A DNA stretch of 64,000 bases, taken from Iris pallida (Eukaryota > Streptophyta > Magnoliopsida > Asparagales > Iridaceae). This document shows, one piece after another, positions 1 through 12,424 of this stretch (positions are counted from its first letter, which is position 1; each line of letters begins with the position of its first letter). Made by a program: the position numbers and the translations under genes. The notes beneath the pieces are model-generated. The model made no database searches. It was not told where the DNA came from and saw only the letters and a program-made list of their open reading frames with translations. The DNA lies in contig JANAVB010002199.1 of assembly GCA_029216955.1 (NCBI GenBank), positions 16,951,760 through 17,015,759 of the forward strand, given 5' to 3'.

Positions 1-1915
1 GGATGACTATACAGTATCCGAGGCAGCCAACCCGACGCGCCAGGACGGGATCCAGGGCGGCTAGTGACGTACGATCTCGAGATTCTGTTCCCTCCCAATG
101 CTTCTACCGATTTAAGTTGCTTAGATTAACCCTATCTCGATATTGGAATTACATGTCGTGGTCACATGGTCATCCTCCTATATGTTGTACCATAGTACGT
201 GTACCCTAAGTATGAATCCACATTGGCTCAATCTAGATCCATGCTTAGTGTAATGCTTCAAACAACAAACAACATACCACGATACTATTACTGACCAATT
301 ACCATGACTTGCTGGAAAGTACACATGTATTGACATATAACACGAATGATCACTTAGCATGTAGAGTCACACCTCAGTGCACTCATTAAATGGCACCGCA
401 GTGCATACTAATATTGTATCTCAATACACACTTAGAACATGTACTAGCACGTATACATGTAATCAGGTCAGGAACATGGTCAAGTCAGAAAGTCACTCGG
501 ACTCCTCGTGACATAAAAGTCACATATGAATTCAGGTTAAAGTGGGACATGAAGGTCCTTGAAGCCAAGACAAAGATCTACAACTTTCATGTTGGGAGTT
601 AGGAGAAATTCTGGCCACAATTCAGCCAAATAGGACTTAAAATAGCCAAAAACAGCCAAAATAGGTACTATGCGGCACTATTCAGCACTATGCGACACTA
701 TTCAGCACTATGCGATACTATGTAGCATCCTCATACGGCTCGGCACTATGCGGCACTATGCAACATCCTCATGCGGCTCGGCACTATACGGCACTATGCA
801 GCATCCTCATGCGGTTCGACACTATGCAGCACTATGCAGCATTCTCATGCGGCTCGGCACTATGCAGCACTATGCAGCATCCTCATGCGGCTCGGCACTA
901 TGCGGCACTATGCAGCATTCTCATGCTGCTCGGCACTATGCGACACTATGCAGCATCCTCATGCGGCTCGGCACTATACAGCACTATGCAGCATTCTCAT
1001 GCGGCTCGGCACTATGCGGCACTATGCAGCATTGTCATGCGGCTCGGCACTATGCGGCACTATGCAGCATCCTTATGCGGCTCGGCACTATGCAGCGGCA
1101 CTATTCATCCTTATACGGCTCGGCACTATGCGGCACTATGCAGCACTATTCATCGTCCCTGCCAAAACCAGGACTGATGACATAAAAAAATATCCAAATA
1201 TTGTTTTGGCCATAACTTCCTCAAAACAAGTCGAAATCTAACTTTTCAAAGGTCAAAATTGGATAGAATTGAATTCCCTACAACATAGGACCATTAGTTT
1301 TCGAAAATAACCAAGTTTGATAGATCAAAACCATGAAAACCCATAGAACCCTAGTTTTAGAAACTTAGATCTACACCAAACTAGCCATTAAAATAAAAAA
1401 CTCCAAGAACTAAACTTGTAGAGAATGAAGAGAAGAACAATATAGACAAATAATATCAAAGAAAAATCAAGAAATGAAAATGTAATAATCTCTCCATTTG
1501 GTGCAAGATGTACTTGCCTAAAAGTTTGCTTGAGGAAAATAAATGAAAGAGTGAATGAGGAGAGAGAGTGTGGAAAAGAATATATATTTGGGTTGGGTTG
1601 ACTCAAAGAAACCCTAAGCTTAAGCATGCTCTTAACCACATGACCAATGACATGTTAAATGCTTCATGATACAACTAATTAATTAATTAAATAAAATCCT
1701 AACCACAACACGGTTCAGAAATCTTATCATCGAAACAGTGAACCACGCCTACAACCAGACAAGGACAAGGGGTGACACACTAATTCGCGACGAGATACTG
1801 TTCCATGCCATGGCCAGTTACAAATACAGGATAAATACAATAAAGATACAGGTGCCAGATACCATATACATAAAAAAAATCAAAAATTTACGTATTCCGG
1901 GAATGGGGAGTGACA
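1..1915 (-). mobile_element. Partial LTR of gag-only Gypsy element TG1 (second copy)
   Basis: This stretch matches 37528-39443 almost base for base, shifted by 37527 then 37528, and is cut at the left by the window edge. It ends in GTGACA at 1915, followed by ACCGC (1916-1920) and Copia sequence, exactly the junction seen at 39443. It carries the same 38-bp minisatellite with the same variant units. It therefore descends from the same insertion event as the copy at 37.5 kb, or is the same DNA assembled twice. No gene is encoded; the long open frames are products of the minisatellite. Confidence 0.85.
665..1155. repeat. 38-bp minisatellite array, about 12-13 units (in LTR copy)
   Basis: The unit is about 38 bp and contains two tandem 10-bp GGCACTATGC-like blocks followed by a CAGCATCCTCATGCGGCTC-like block. 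Because 38 is not a multiple of three and the unit has no stop, all three forward frames stay open and spell the same repeating peptide. That is a reason to treat these frames as non-coding. Confidence 0.9.
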
Positions 1916-1920
1916 ACCGC

Positions 1921-3209
1921 ACTCCAATGTACCCTTCCAGGATTTGAAAGATACCTGCTAACCGTACCAACTGCATGAGCAATATCTGGCCTCGTACACA
2001 CCATCGCATACATAAGGCTCCCCACAGCTGAAACATATGGAACCCGCTCCATATCTTCCTTTTCGTCCTCGGTAGATGAACACTGCTCCTCAGTGAACTT
2101 AAAGTGAGCCGCAAGAGGGGAAACTCACTTTCTTCGACCCGTCCATCCCGAAACGCTGAAGTACCCGGTGAATGTACTTCGTTTGGGACAAGTGTAGCAG
2201 TTTGGACTCTCTCTCTCGGTTGATCTCCATTCCAAGAATAGTCTTCGCTGCGCCCAAATCCTTCATAGAGAAGGCCGTGCCCAGTTGGCGCTTCAGCTCC
2301 GCTATCCTAGTGGCATTCCGACCCACTAATAGCATATCATCAACATAGAGCAGTAAAATGATGAAATCATCATCGGCAAAATACCTCACAAATGCACAAT
2401 GGTCCGACGTCGTCCGTGCATAACCATGCTCCCCCATAAACGACTCGAACTTCCTGTACCACTGCCTCGGAGCCTGCTTCAGACCATACAAGCTCTTCCT
2501 CAACCGGCAGACCAAATGTGACTTGCCCTTCCCACAGAATCCCTCCGGCTGCTCCATGTACAACTCCTCCTCAAGATCACCATGGAGGAACGCCGTCTTC
2601 ACGTCCATCTGCTCGACCTCCAAGTCGAGACTGGCTGCTAATGCTAGCACCACCCGAATAGATGAATGCTTGACGACAGACGAAAAGATCTCATCATAAT
2701 CCACGCCTTTCCGCTGACCGTAGCCTTTGACTACCAGCCTCGCTTTGTATCGAGGGTGAGTAGCATCATCCGTCTGCTTCACTCTGAACACCCATCGATT
2801 CTTCAAAGCCTTCTTGCCCTTTGGCAACTGCACCAGATCATAAGTGGAATTGGTGTGCAAGGAACTCATCTCCTCCTGCATAGCCACCATCCACTCCTGC
2901 CTGTGTTCGTCTTCCATAGCCTCTGCAAAACTTTCGGGCTCTCCCGTCAGTCAATAGCACATACTCATCTGGTGAGTATCTCGTAGATGGTCGACGATCC
3001 CTGTCACTCCTTCTCAGTGGAGCCACTAGTGCTGGCTGTATACCAACAGCCTCTTCCCCTTCAGGAACTGCCTCCCCGGCATGCATCTCCTGAGGGACAC
3101 CCTGACCACCATTAGATGGCTGATGATCAAGGTTGGGAGCAACTCCATGTACCGGCTCCCCCATAACAGGATCCTCTGCGATGTCCTCTGGAAACTGCTC
3201 GAAGCGAAA
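1921..3209 (-). pseudogene. Copia Pol fragment (reverse transcriptase part), frameshifted
   Basis: It is the second copy of the reverse transcriptase region at 39449-40736. It shows the Copia RT blocks seen there, including the YVDD catalytic motif and SLYGLKQAPRQWY. Compared with that copy it has one extra A near 2120, two missing C near 2950 and a changed stretch near 3078, which break the frame into several pieces. All differences are small indels and lie toward the N run, which fits low-quality sequence as well as genuine decay. Truncated at 3209 by the gap. Confidence 0.85.
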
Positions 3210-3222
3210 NNNNNNNNNNNNN
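3210..3222. other. Assembly gap (13 Ns)
   Basis: A run of N joins Copia sequence on the left to unrelated LTR sequence on the right. The true distance and even the adjacency of the two sides are not supported by sequence. Confidence 0.99.
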
Positions 3223-4497
3223 GACCTTGGTTGACTACTTTGACTGAACGTCGAAGTAGAGTCAACATTTGACCTAGGTTAGACTAGTTTGACCTAGAGT
3301 TGACCAGTTGACCAAAAGTCAACTGTAAGTCGACCATTGACTTAGATTGACCTAGTTTGTTTTGCTTTGACTTGTCTTGACCTAGTTTGACTTAGTGTGA
3401 CTTGATTTACTTCCAAACCCTTATGTTGATACAGTATTTCCACTATAGGTCCTCGAGGCACTGTTCTTGGACCAGTTGACATATTCCACCAGATCTCAGG
3501 CGAGTACATTCTCTGAACTTTTCCAATTTATGCTGACTGATATAATCTATGTAATTAGTGTAGATATGCTTGTTCGACACATTGGTCACACGGGTTGGTA
3601 TTCATGGATCCCGACATGAGGTGTATTCCTTGTTGTCTTGGTATGTCTTGTGCAAGCCCCTTGTAGTTCTTGTGCAGTACATGGACGCCGATTCTCAAGG
3701 AGACTTGCTCCCTTCTCGTAGAATCTCGCGTCGTGACGTGTCTTGTTTGGATCCACTCTACCAGTCGGGACGGGGAGTACTAGTGTAGATGTGTGGTCAT
3801 TACCCACCTTGTTTATTCTTGTAGACCTTGAATGCTACCAATCTACACTCCACGTGGGATTGGCTGATCATAACCTTGTGCAGACCCAATCCGGCCACAT
3901 GTTGTAGCTAGTATTCACACACCTAGATATATGATTCTTGATTCTTGTACATGCCATGATCAGTTACTTGCCTTGTTCTAGCTCTAGTTTTACAGCTTAC
4001 CTTGCCATGATTCTCACATGTACATTCCATGATTTCTTGTATATACTCTCATTTACAGATTATAGCTTTTGTCATATCTTGTGAAATGTTGTTAGTGGAT
4101 TGTGTCGTTCATCCTGACTGGATATGTTGATAAAATTTTAGGAGTAGTTGTGCCACATTGTTGGACTGCAGGATGATTCTAGCTGAGGTGGTTCTCACTG
4201 TTACTCTATGTGAGTTGCCTAGTAGTACCTTTAGTTGTCTTGTTCTCATTCTTTATTTTCCTGTCTTATGATCTTTCTAGTAGTTCTAGATGTTCTTGTG
4301 TTTAGTTATCTTTCTTGTCTTATCTTCCTTAGATGTTGTTTTGTGATTGAGTACATTGGTAGATATTAGTAGTTCATGGACCTTCTAGTTGTAGTGTATT
4401 TATTGGGAACTAGACAGCGTTCTACCGCCGATACTGCGGCGTAGGCTGGACGTGACCCACGTATTCGTATCCGTAATGCTGGGTGCGGGTCGTGACA
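3223..4497 (+). mobile_element. Right part of a Gypsy-type LTR, left end lost in gap
   Basis: The segment ends in GGGTCGTGACA, the same type of LTR terminus as in elements A and B (11829, 27070, 27511). Downstream, at 4498, lies minus-strand internal sequence of another element, so this is the right end of an insertion. Its left end lies in or beyond the N run, so solo LTR versus full element cannot be told. The first 190 bases are packed with TTGAC motifs. No convincing gene is present. Confidence 0.6.
3225..3412. repeat. Cluster of TTGAC motifs in LTR
   Basis: More than ten TTGAC or GTCAA cores occur in about 190 bp, often as TTGACC or TTGACT and roughly every 8 to 20 bp. TTGAC(C/T) is the core of the W-box bound by plant WRKY factors. 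The spacing also fits a degenerated short tandem repeat. Regulation is an inference only. Confidence 0.5.
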
Positions 4498-4943
4498 ATC
4501 CTTCACTTTCTGGCTCAGACGCCTGAGTCTTGCTGCCTGAGGATATACCGTAAGATTGTAATTTTCTTCGGACTCAGTATGGTTGCTACCCCCAGTCTGG
4601 TGACTGGCTGTGCCAATGGAGACATCTGTGTCGTATTGTGCCTCGTCAGATTGGAACACAGGGTTGTCGTGCATGGTAGGAGGCTGGCTACCCCCAGTTT
4701 TTGACAAGGCATCCAATACAGATTTGGAAACAAGTGCTTGGAACACACCTGCATTGGGTATCTTAGCTTTACTGTTCTTGACCTCCTCCTTGGTTAACAA
4801 CTGATATGTGAGGATTCTGGAAGGGCTCCTTAAAAGCTCTGGAATCCTGCGCCGCGGGGCTCGTCTTCTCTATGTCTCATCGACCCCCTGTTAGGCCTCT
4901 GGCGTGGAGTCGGCTGGAGTAGTCTCTGGAAGAGGAGCGCCTG
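4498..4943 (-). pseudogene. Displaced piece of minus-strand Ogre/Tat-like Gypsy internal region
   Basis: A minus-strand reading frame covers about 4498-4800, with stops further upstream (4800-4943). I do not recognise a domain in it. The assignment rests on structure: the GCCTG target duplication of element A (4939-4943 and 27512-27516) shows that this sequence was continuous with 27512 onward before A inserted. There a tRNA-Arg PBS and an LTR-like region lie in the same orientation. The left side is cut by the LTR ending at 4497. Confidence 0.45.
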
Positions 4944-5364
4944 TGTAGCTTTCCCTTCCCGAATTTTTTTAAAATATTTTTATATTATTTGATTTAAATA
5001 GTGATTTAGAATCTTATAAATAATTATTTAGTCAATTATTACGGTAGATGACTTTAGCCATGGTTGGATTTTGAAGTACCAGACGACTAGGAATCATGGC
5101 ACGGATAGTGCAGTAGCGTGCCTTGACTAGTGTATTAGCCATGCCAGGAAGGCCGAGCCATAGTGATGTCCTAACTAGGAAAACATGCTAAGTTGCAACT
5201 TAAACCCTATAGATTAATTAATTATGTATTAATTAGATTATGATTTAGGAGACCCGGTTGTGCAAATTAGTCCGGACTGGACCCGAACTAAGCTCAAGCC
5301 ATGCAGGCTATAGTGAGACCAAAGACGTCAATGTAAGTAGGTAGATGTATATATACTTAATGAC

Positions 5365-5530
5365 AGTCCATTTTAAAGCCTAGTGATAAATTCTATAGTA
5401 GAATATTAAATATTGCATAATAAGATTTTATTTCTGGTATTATTATTATTGCTATAAATGGTATATATATAATTATTACCAGCTGATTCCTATCTTCTAG
5501 CAAATAAATATAGAAGGGTAATTAGAAAAA

Positions 5531-5578
<48 letters not shown>

Positions 5579-5795
5579 ATATATATATACATATATATTT
5601 TTTTAGCCTAGTGATAAATTCTATAGTGATAAACAGTCCATTTTATAGCCTAGTGATAAATTCTATAGTAGAATATTAAATATTGCATAATAAGTATTTT
5701 ATTCTGGTATTATTATTATTGCTATAAATGGTATATATATAATTATTTCCAGCTGATTCCTATCTTCTAGCAAATAAATATAGAAGGGTAATTAG
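5365..5795. repeat. Tandem duplication of about 270 bp
   Basis: The block beginning CAGTCCATTTTAAAGCCTAG near 5365 recurs near 5634 and includes GAATATTAAATATTGCATAA and AAATAAATATAGAAGGGTAA. The right LTR of A holds it once (about 12856-13010), so the duplication happened in the left LTR after insertion. An (AT)n tract separates the copies. Confidence 0.8.
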
Positions 5796-5815
5796 GAATT
5801 TAAAGTAAATGTATA

Positions 5816-5913
<98 letters not shown>

Positions 5914-6262
5914 AAAAAAAAAATATATATATAGGGTAAATAAATAATATATAAATGTATGGATGTATATAAAAATATATTATATATGCGTATATGTGTA
6001 AATATATATAAATATGTGAGTAAAAAAAATATAAATATGTGAGTATATATACTATATGTGCGTATGTGTATATATAAATGTAATAGTATTATGTTTATAC
6101 ATAATTGTGTGTGTGTGTGGTATATATATATATATATATATAGATATATATATATATTATATATATATATATCTATTTATATATATATATATATATCTAT
6201 ATATAATGAAAAAAAAAAAAAAAAAAAAATATATATATCTATATATATATATATATATATGA
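5531..6262. repeat. (AT)n-rich microsatellite tracts
   Basis: Long AT runs occur at about 5533-5577, 5813-5907, 6119-6200 and 6229-6260, mixed with TGTG and poly-A stretches. Open frames here (poly-I/Y peptides) are low-complexity artefacts. Confidence 0.9.
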
Positions 6263-6343
6263 ATGTATTTATATATTAGTAGTTGCTAATAAATAAATAG
6301 AAAAAGAAAAGAAAAAGAAATAAAAGAAATAAAACCAAAAACA

Positions 6344-6406
6344 AGGCCAGCCCAGCCCAAGCCAGCCCAGCCCAGCCCAGCCCAGAAGACAGCCCAGCCC
6401 AGGCCA
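6344..6406. repeat. GCCCA short tandem repeat
   Basis: About ten GCCCA or GCCAG pentamers lie in tandem in the left LTR of A; the right LTR has only three or so (about 13611-13626). This is length variation between the two LTRs. Confidence 0.8.
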
Positions 6407-7119
6407 GAGTCCAAACTCCCAGTCGAGCGGAACACAGGATTTCCGATCATGTTATAACTGGCTACATGTACGCTCGAGGGAGGAACTAAACCCTAAATCC
6501 AATCATATCTAGCGACCCCCGACCTAGAAGGTGACAGCGCTACCCCAGTGCCGTCGCGAGGTAGCCAGCGACGGCCAAAGCCGCCATGCGAGCGCGCGCA
6601 GCGCTGAAAACACCGACCGACAGCAGCAATAGCAGTTGGCACGGCCTACTTCGCGTGCGATTATCTCCGTCGTCGTGCAGTGATTTCACGAACCACTTAA
6701 ACAGGTCTGAACCTAACCTATACCTCCTTAAATCCCTTCAAGTAGATTGATTTGTAGTGCGTTACCGTGATGAAGAAATCGAACTAAAAATCCCAAGAAA
6801 CTTGTTCAAATCTGAACAAAAATACGAATCAAACCCCCGACTTGGAAGGCTGATTTCGGCCAACCTATTGACAATTCCTTAGAACCAATTCATGTCAGTC
6901 ATAGACAACCTATACGAGATTGAAACCCCATTTTTACTTTCATTTATAATTGTTTAAACAGAAAGATATTTATTCGTGAAAATCGAAAAAATCCGATAAA
7001 ACTATTTTTCAAAAACTAGAAATTCTTCCGATCCAACGTGCGTCCCGCCAATCCGGGCGACGTGGTCGCGAACCGTAAGCATCGAAAGGTGCGTAATGGA
7101 TTCGTGGACGTGTGGGCTT

Positions 7120-10100
7120 TGTAACTCCTCTTTCCGAATTTTTATTATTATTTTTTTTATTGTACTTCAAGGTAATTTTTCGTCGAGACTTCGTTAATGG
7201 CATTTTCTTTTATTAAAAACTAATCTCAGAAATTTAAATGTTTTTGAGAATACTGCTTTGTTTAATAAAAAGATTTTATCGAAGTATTTTTAAGTTAAGT
7301 CTTAGATTCATAAAAATATAATTATCTATTATTCTTTATGTAAAATCCCTAAATTTCTACTATATTTTAGTACTGATTTTTTTTTGTATTTATACGTCGC
7401 ATAGTCGTATTGTACGTTGCACGGGAATTTGCTTTTTTTTGTATTTACTCGTCGAGTGCGAATACGTGCGAGGTACATATTCTTAGAAAAATAATTTTTG
7501 ATTTTATTATCGGTAATGGTTTCAAAATTATATATATTAATTATTTTTATTAAAAGTTGTGAAAAGTATCTATCGAGGTTGCCAAAACTTATTATTTTAG
7601 TTATTTATAAAAGGCTATCTTATTTTAATAAGTGGTAATTAGAAAAATTAGATTATGTGAATATTCTACTCGTGTAAAGCATGAAAATTATTTCATGTAT
7701 ATTTTCAAAATTATTTTTATTATTTATAATAATTTATTTAGCAAGAAGGTATTTTAAATATGTAAATATTTATGTTTATTTTTTAAATTATTTTACCTAA
7801 ATTATTTAAAGGGTATTTTGAAGATATTTCCTACTAATTTTTAAAATATATATTGGAATTTTTGAAATTAATTATTATATAAATTTTATAAAAAGATATT
7901 TTGGATATATTTGTGATAAATTAAATTGTTATTTGATTTATTGATTTAAATTAAATAGTTTAATTTAAATGTGTAATTTATCTATATTTAAATAGGATTT
8001 GGATTTAGATATGAATGTATTGGTTTAAATTTAATAATAGAATTATCTATTTGAGTTTAAATAAATTTAGTCTCTATCTACATTAGATTATAATTGATTG
8101 AGTTACTTTTAAATTAATTTGAATTAAATAGTGAAAAATCTAAGGGGAATTAAAACTCTTCTTAATCCTTATCTAGATAAGATTTTGTAAACCCCTTGAT
8201 TTTTCAAAATAAATATTTGTAGAATTTCTGGATTTTTAAATAACTATTTATTGACTTATTATATAATTTGTATTATTTTACATATAAGTATAGTGCTCAT
8301 TGGTGAATTTAGTATAAAAAATATATAAAGCTATTTTTCTAGTACATTAAGGATCTAAACTATATTATACAATTTTTTTCCTCAAAATTTTAGGATTTAT
8401 TTCATAACTTTTATTACTTTCTACATGTTACTTATATTGTACACTATTTACATAATATAGAATAAATGTCAAATTAGTATTGGATATTTCAGCTTGTATA
8501 AATGAGATTAGATGAAGGTTGTTTAAATAAATATTAACTATAGTTATTATATAGTAATTTTAAATAATATTATTGATAATTTAGATAAATATAAACTATA
8601 TTTTAAATTAATACTAATCCTACTTCTACTTGGAAAACATCTCTATCTATATCCTATCCTAACAAAGCAAACACCAATTTATTTAAATCAAATCCTATCT
8701 AATTTAGGAGATAAATCTGAAATAAATACCTATATAAACCCAATACATCCGCCTTCTATCATCCATAATTCGAAATTATTTTTAGTCCAATAGAAACTCT
8801 AAAATTCGTTATTAGAATTCAGCCCCGCTTTTTGGTAGCAAAGCAACTTGGAACAACGATATCTCCTAGTTCCGAACTCCGTTTCGCCTCCAGTTTTTTT
8901 TAAAAGAACGTATCGAGGTAAGGTTTCCAAAAACATATTTTAATAGATAAAATTCGTTCTGTAGATTTCTGTAAAAATATTTGAGTATTAGATGTCCGAA
9001 AAATAAACGTGTTTCAGTATTTTTGCGATTTCGGGAGTTTCCGGAAACGAAAATGCGATCCGTTTAGTTTTTGGAAAGCTAATACGAAAGCCTATGCCAT
9101 ATCCTAATTATAGAATTTATTAAATAATTCTAGTAGGTATAGTATTAATTATAATTAGATAATAGACTATTTTCAGCATCCGGAGATGTTTGTTTGGACC
9201 TTAGTTCCTCAGCAGCCGTTGTTCTACCTACTTTCCTGTCTGATCTTCGCCACCACATGCTCAGGACCCAGGCAAGTATGCCTTGCTAATTTACTGTCAT
9301 ATTATTTATTTTTCGTATTATTTACTTTGTTTCATATTGTTAGTTTCCTTTGTTATAAATTGCGCGTCCAAGCCACACTTCGGTGCAAGCGACTCTATTA
9401 GTCGTTACTTTACTATATGCATGTTAACTTAGTTTTAGTTGACTACCTTCTTGGGGGATATTCTTATATCTCCTTTGGCCATGACACCTACACTACACGG
9501 TTTGAGACATTTTGTTAGGGGGCATGACTTATGGACTGGCCATCTTTATTGTCGTGTGACGGATAGATCGTAACTGCTACGATTAAGGTATAGAGACTCG
9601 AACAGTTACAAAACTGGGCGGGTCATGAACATGACTTGAACAGTGTGGGAAATATTGGGGAAGGACAGTCGCTAGTGCGTATGGGAAGCCAAACAGGTAA
9701 ACCACAGTCTCCGGATGGAACTGTGGCGATTTATTTGCAGATGTCCTCTGACGTTTTGGACGTTACGGACGTATACGGATCACTGGATGCCAATTACGTA
9801 CACATAGCCTAAAATCCCACCCATGCGCATGAAAGTTGTCCTCTAAATTGTACATTAGGCGGTTAGAAATCTCCTTTGCATATTTGTGTCTAGGATAGTC
9901 TTTTATATATTATTTATTATTCTGACAGTTCATATTAGCTTGTTCTTCATGTATCTTGCTACGTCCGTCTGAGGACCTGGTTATTCCCCAGGTGTGGTTC
10001 ATGTCTTCCGCAGGTATCTTAGCCGGGATCGTGGTCTTCTCCATTTATTCGAAGATGACGTAACTTGGTTCCTCCTTGCTACTTCCACTTAGTCCTTTTA

Positions 10101-11213
10101 TATATCATGTACTTCTTCCTTTTTATTTTGGTTGGTAGTGGATGTGTATCCACCCAACATATTATACCAAGACAATTTATTATATACTATCTTTTATTCC
10201 TTTATTTTGTGGATGAGATTTAGTTTGTCTTGGATTACTACATTTTACAGCTTATGTATTTATAGAGGCCTACGTACTTCGTATGAATACAGCTGGCATG
10301 TCTACGTTCCTAGTCCTACGTATATTGGGACTGGGGCGTTACACTTTATTATCAGGATAAACAAAATTATTTGATTTTTTGGTTTTGAATATTGAGTTGA
10401 TATTCTTATGTTCGAAAAATATTTATTACTGGTAATCCATTGTGAAAGAGATTTGAAGTTCTGCCTTTAAATTATTTATATTAATCATTGCAATCGTTGG
10501 TAGGTTGCGAATAAACCCTTGTTGTCATATGAATTGGATTTGAACCTATAAGATTTAAGACTTAACTTTTTCTAGATATTAAAAGATATTTAAATTATTA
10601 TAGTAGTTAATTATTTAATTTTGAATCTAATATAAATGATTTACATTCTTGATTATATCAAAGTTATATTTAAAATATTTTATGATAATCAATTATTTAA
10701 TTTCAGTTTTAATTTATAAAATCTGAATTATTTGGTTAGGTCAAATAGTAATTTAAATTAGCATTCCTATCTCCTAACATATTATGATTAAACTAGATTG
10801 TTTTAAATATTTATTTGACTTGATCTAAAGGGAAAGTCCTATCTACTAGAAACTTACTCCTTATCCAAGTAGGAGATTAATTCCCTACTTAAGGGATTGC
10901 CTATTGCTATTCTACCAAGCAAATTCTCATTAGCCACAAACATCCAGCAACCACCAGAGCCCGACTGCCCTTCGGCAATATCGTGCTGCCAACACCACCG
11001 AGGTCGTGTCCGTCCTCCTCCCCTGCCCTTCCGACATCACCACCACCATCACAGAACTTCGACCACCCCCAATTCCGGCCAAATCAAAGATCATATTGCC
11101 ATCGTGTCAATCGGGTCCGACCCGAGTGTCCGTGATCGTGTCCATCCATCTTATTCCACTTTTTATTATATTTACATCAAACCATTACCATGTCCGACAC
11201 ACCAGACACGCCA
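7120..11213. mobile_element. Mosaic of LTR-like sequences inside the left LTR of A
   Basis: This AT-rich block replaces about 1 kb of the LTR. It contains several LTR-like starts: TGTAACTCC (7120), TGTAAAATCCC (7339) and TGTAAACCCC (8186), and one LTR-like end, GGCGTTACA (10343). The piece from 7339 to about 7500 resembles 59006-59160. The sequence around 11140-11205, with GTCCGACACACCAGACAC, resembles 59745-59829, so pieces of one LTR family flank the 8186-10343 unit. I could not find clean target duplications, so the exact nesting is uncertain. No coding region is seen. Confidence 0.5.
8186..10343 (+). mobile_element. Probable solo LTR inside the mosaic block
   Basis: The unit runs from TGTAAACCCC to GGGGCGTTACA. 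It has a TATA-like CTATATAAACCC near 8731 and LTR-like composition. It separates two pieces that resemble the LTR at 59006. No 5-bp duplication matches (GATTT before, CTTTA after), so the left boundary may be wrong; 7120 is the alternative start, giving TGTAAC/GTTACA ends. Confidence 0.4.
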
Positions 11214-11829
11214 CACTCGGAGCGAGGGTTTGGTATTCCATTTATCTCTTGTTTACTTGTTCTTCTTGCAGTTCATTTATGCGTAGTTGATCCCGTATCC
11301 GTGTTCATAGTTACCTGTCAGTAGCCACTTGTCAGTTTCTGTCTCGTTTCATGTTTATAGCATGTTTATACTCTTATGCATGATTAAACTGTTAGATAGG
11401 CTTTTTATGTATCTTGTTATGTCCCCTGAGGACCTGATGATCTCTTCAGGTAGTTGATTGCATGGAGTTAGTTAGCGGCTCATGATGGTAGTGATTACAC
11501 CTGCAGGGACACAGGTATTTGCTTGTGATATTTTTTATTATCCTCTGTGCTTTATATTCCATACCATGATATATTCTGCTTATTTTATAGACTCATATTA
11601 TTCTTGGAGTCTAATTGGACATATATGCTAGTGGGCTGCAGACCACGACCCATAGTTGTTCATTCATGTCTTATATTCTTGTGGATTGAGATACACTGTA
11701 GATTACCATATTAGCCATGATACCACGATCTTGACAGCTTATACGTACTCGAGTCGGGCTGGAGTCCGGTCGATACGTAGCTGGCTTGTTCATGAGCTCG
11801 CGTCCGAAAAGCGGGAGCGGGTCGTGACA

Positions 11830-12424
11830 AGTTTTTATGGTGGCCCATGCAGGTCAGAGCATATCGTATCGGTTACGTAACTGTACTGATACAAGCCTGC
11901 GAATTTGACTAAACTCTTAAAAATCTCAATCCACTCTGCCTTGAAAATTTTCCTAGAAATTTTCTACGTCCTTAAAAACTCCATATTTGCTCTCGATTAT
12001 ACTTCCTTGCTTTCCGTACCATTGAATCTCGTCCCTTCATTTTTGGAGTGGCGAATGATCGTGCTGACTAGAATTCATCAAAAATTCTTAAATTATAGTA
12101 TAATATTGCATGATTATTGAGTATTGGTTGTTTATAGATATGAGGGATTATAGATGCCATACGCCCAAAAATATCTGTTGGTAGAATTGTTAGCAACTAG
12201 TTAGAAGACTATAAGATTTTAATGACCGTGTTTTAAGGAGTAGTGTGACCAAAGGTGGGTAGAAGTCCCCAAGTATTTGGAGTTATAAAATGGTTAGAGA
12301 AGATTATAGAATATTTTTGAGAAATTAAATTTGAGGAGATTAAGGAAATACTAGACTTTAAATTTTAAGGAATAGTTATGAATTAGAATTTCGAGGACGA
12401 AATTATTTTTAAGGTGGGTAGATT
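11830..12424 (+). mobile_element. Interior of element A (no genes), ends in polypurine tract
   Basis: The interior is about 595 bp and holds the PBS at 11838-11855, AT-rich sequence without a recognisable protein, then GAATTTCGAGGACGAAAT and the polypurine tract AAGGTGGGTAGATT (12411-12424) directly before the right LTR. Transposition would need all proteins from another element. Confidence 0.75.
11838..11855 (+). promoter_or_regulatory. Primer-binding site of element A, fits tRNA-Ile
   Basis: TGGTGGCCCATGCAGGTC lies 8 bases after the left LTR. Its reverse complement is GACCTGCATGGGCCA plus CCA, which I recall as the 3' end of plant cytosolic tRNA-Ile(AAU). The same block follows the LTR in element B and, with one mismatch, in TG1. 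Confidence 0.7.

Larger units (their letters stand above)
4944..11829 (+). mobile_element. Left LTR of element A, enlarged by foreign sequence
   Basis: Bases 4944-7119 align with 12425-14338 and 11214-11829 align with 15371-15561 plus 27076-27511. Between them the left LTR carries about 4.1 kb (7120-11213) with no counterpart in the right LTR and lacks the roughly 1 kb found there at 14339-15370. LTRs are identical at insertion, so this difference arose later by insertion with deletion, recombination or conversion. Confidence 0.75.

Noticed and set aside
670..1241. Three overlapping plus-strand open frames of 155-171 residues (also 220-249 residues at 32837-33606 and 155-171 at 38197-38768)
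   Set aside because: They are different phases of one stop-free 38-bp minisatellite and end soon after the array. All three phases cannot be coding, and the array changes length between LTRs.
6056..6279. Open frames of Ile/Tyr-rich peptides (also 13228-13458)
   Set aside because: Translations of (AT)n microsatellites.
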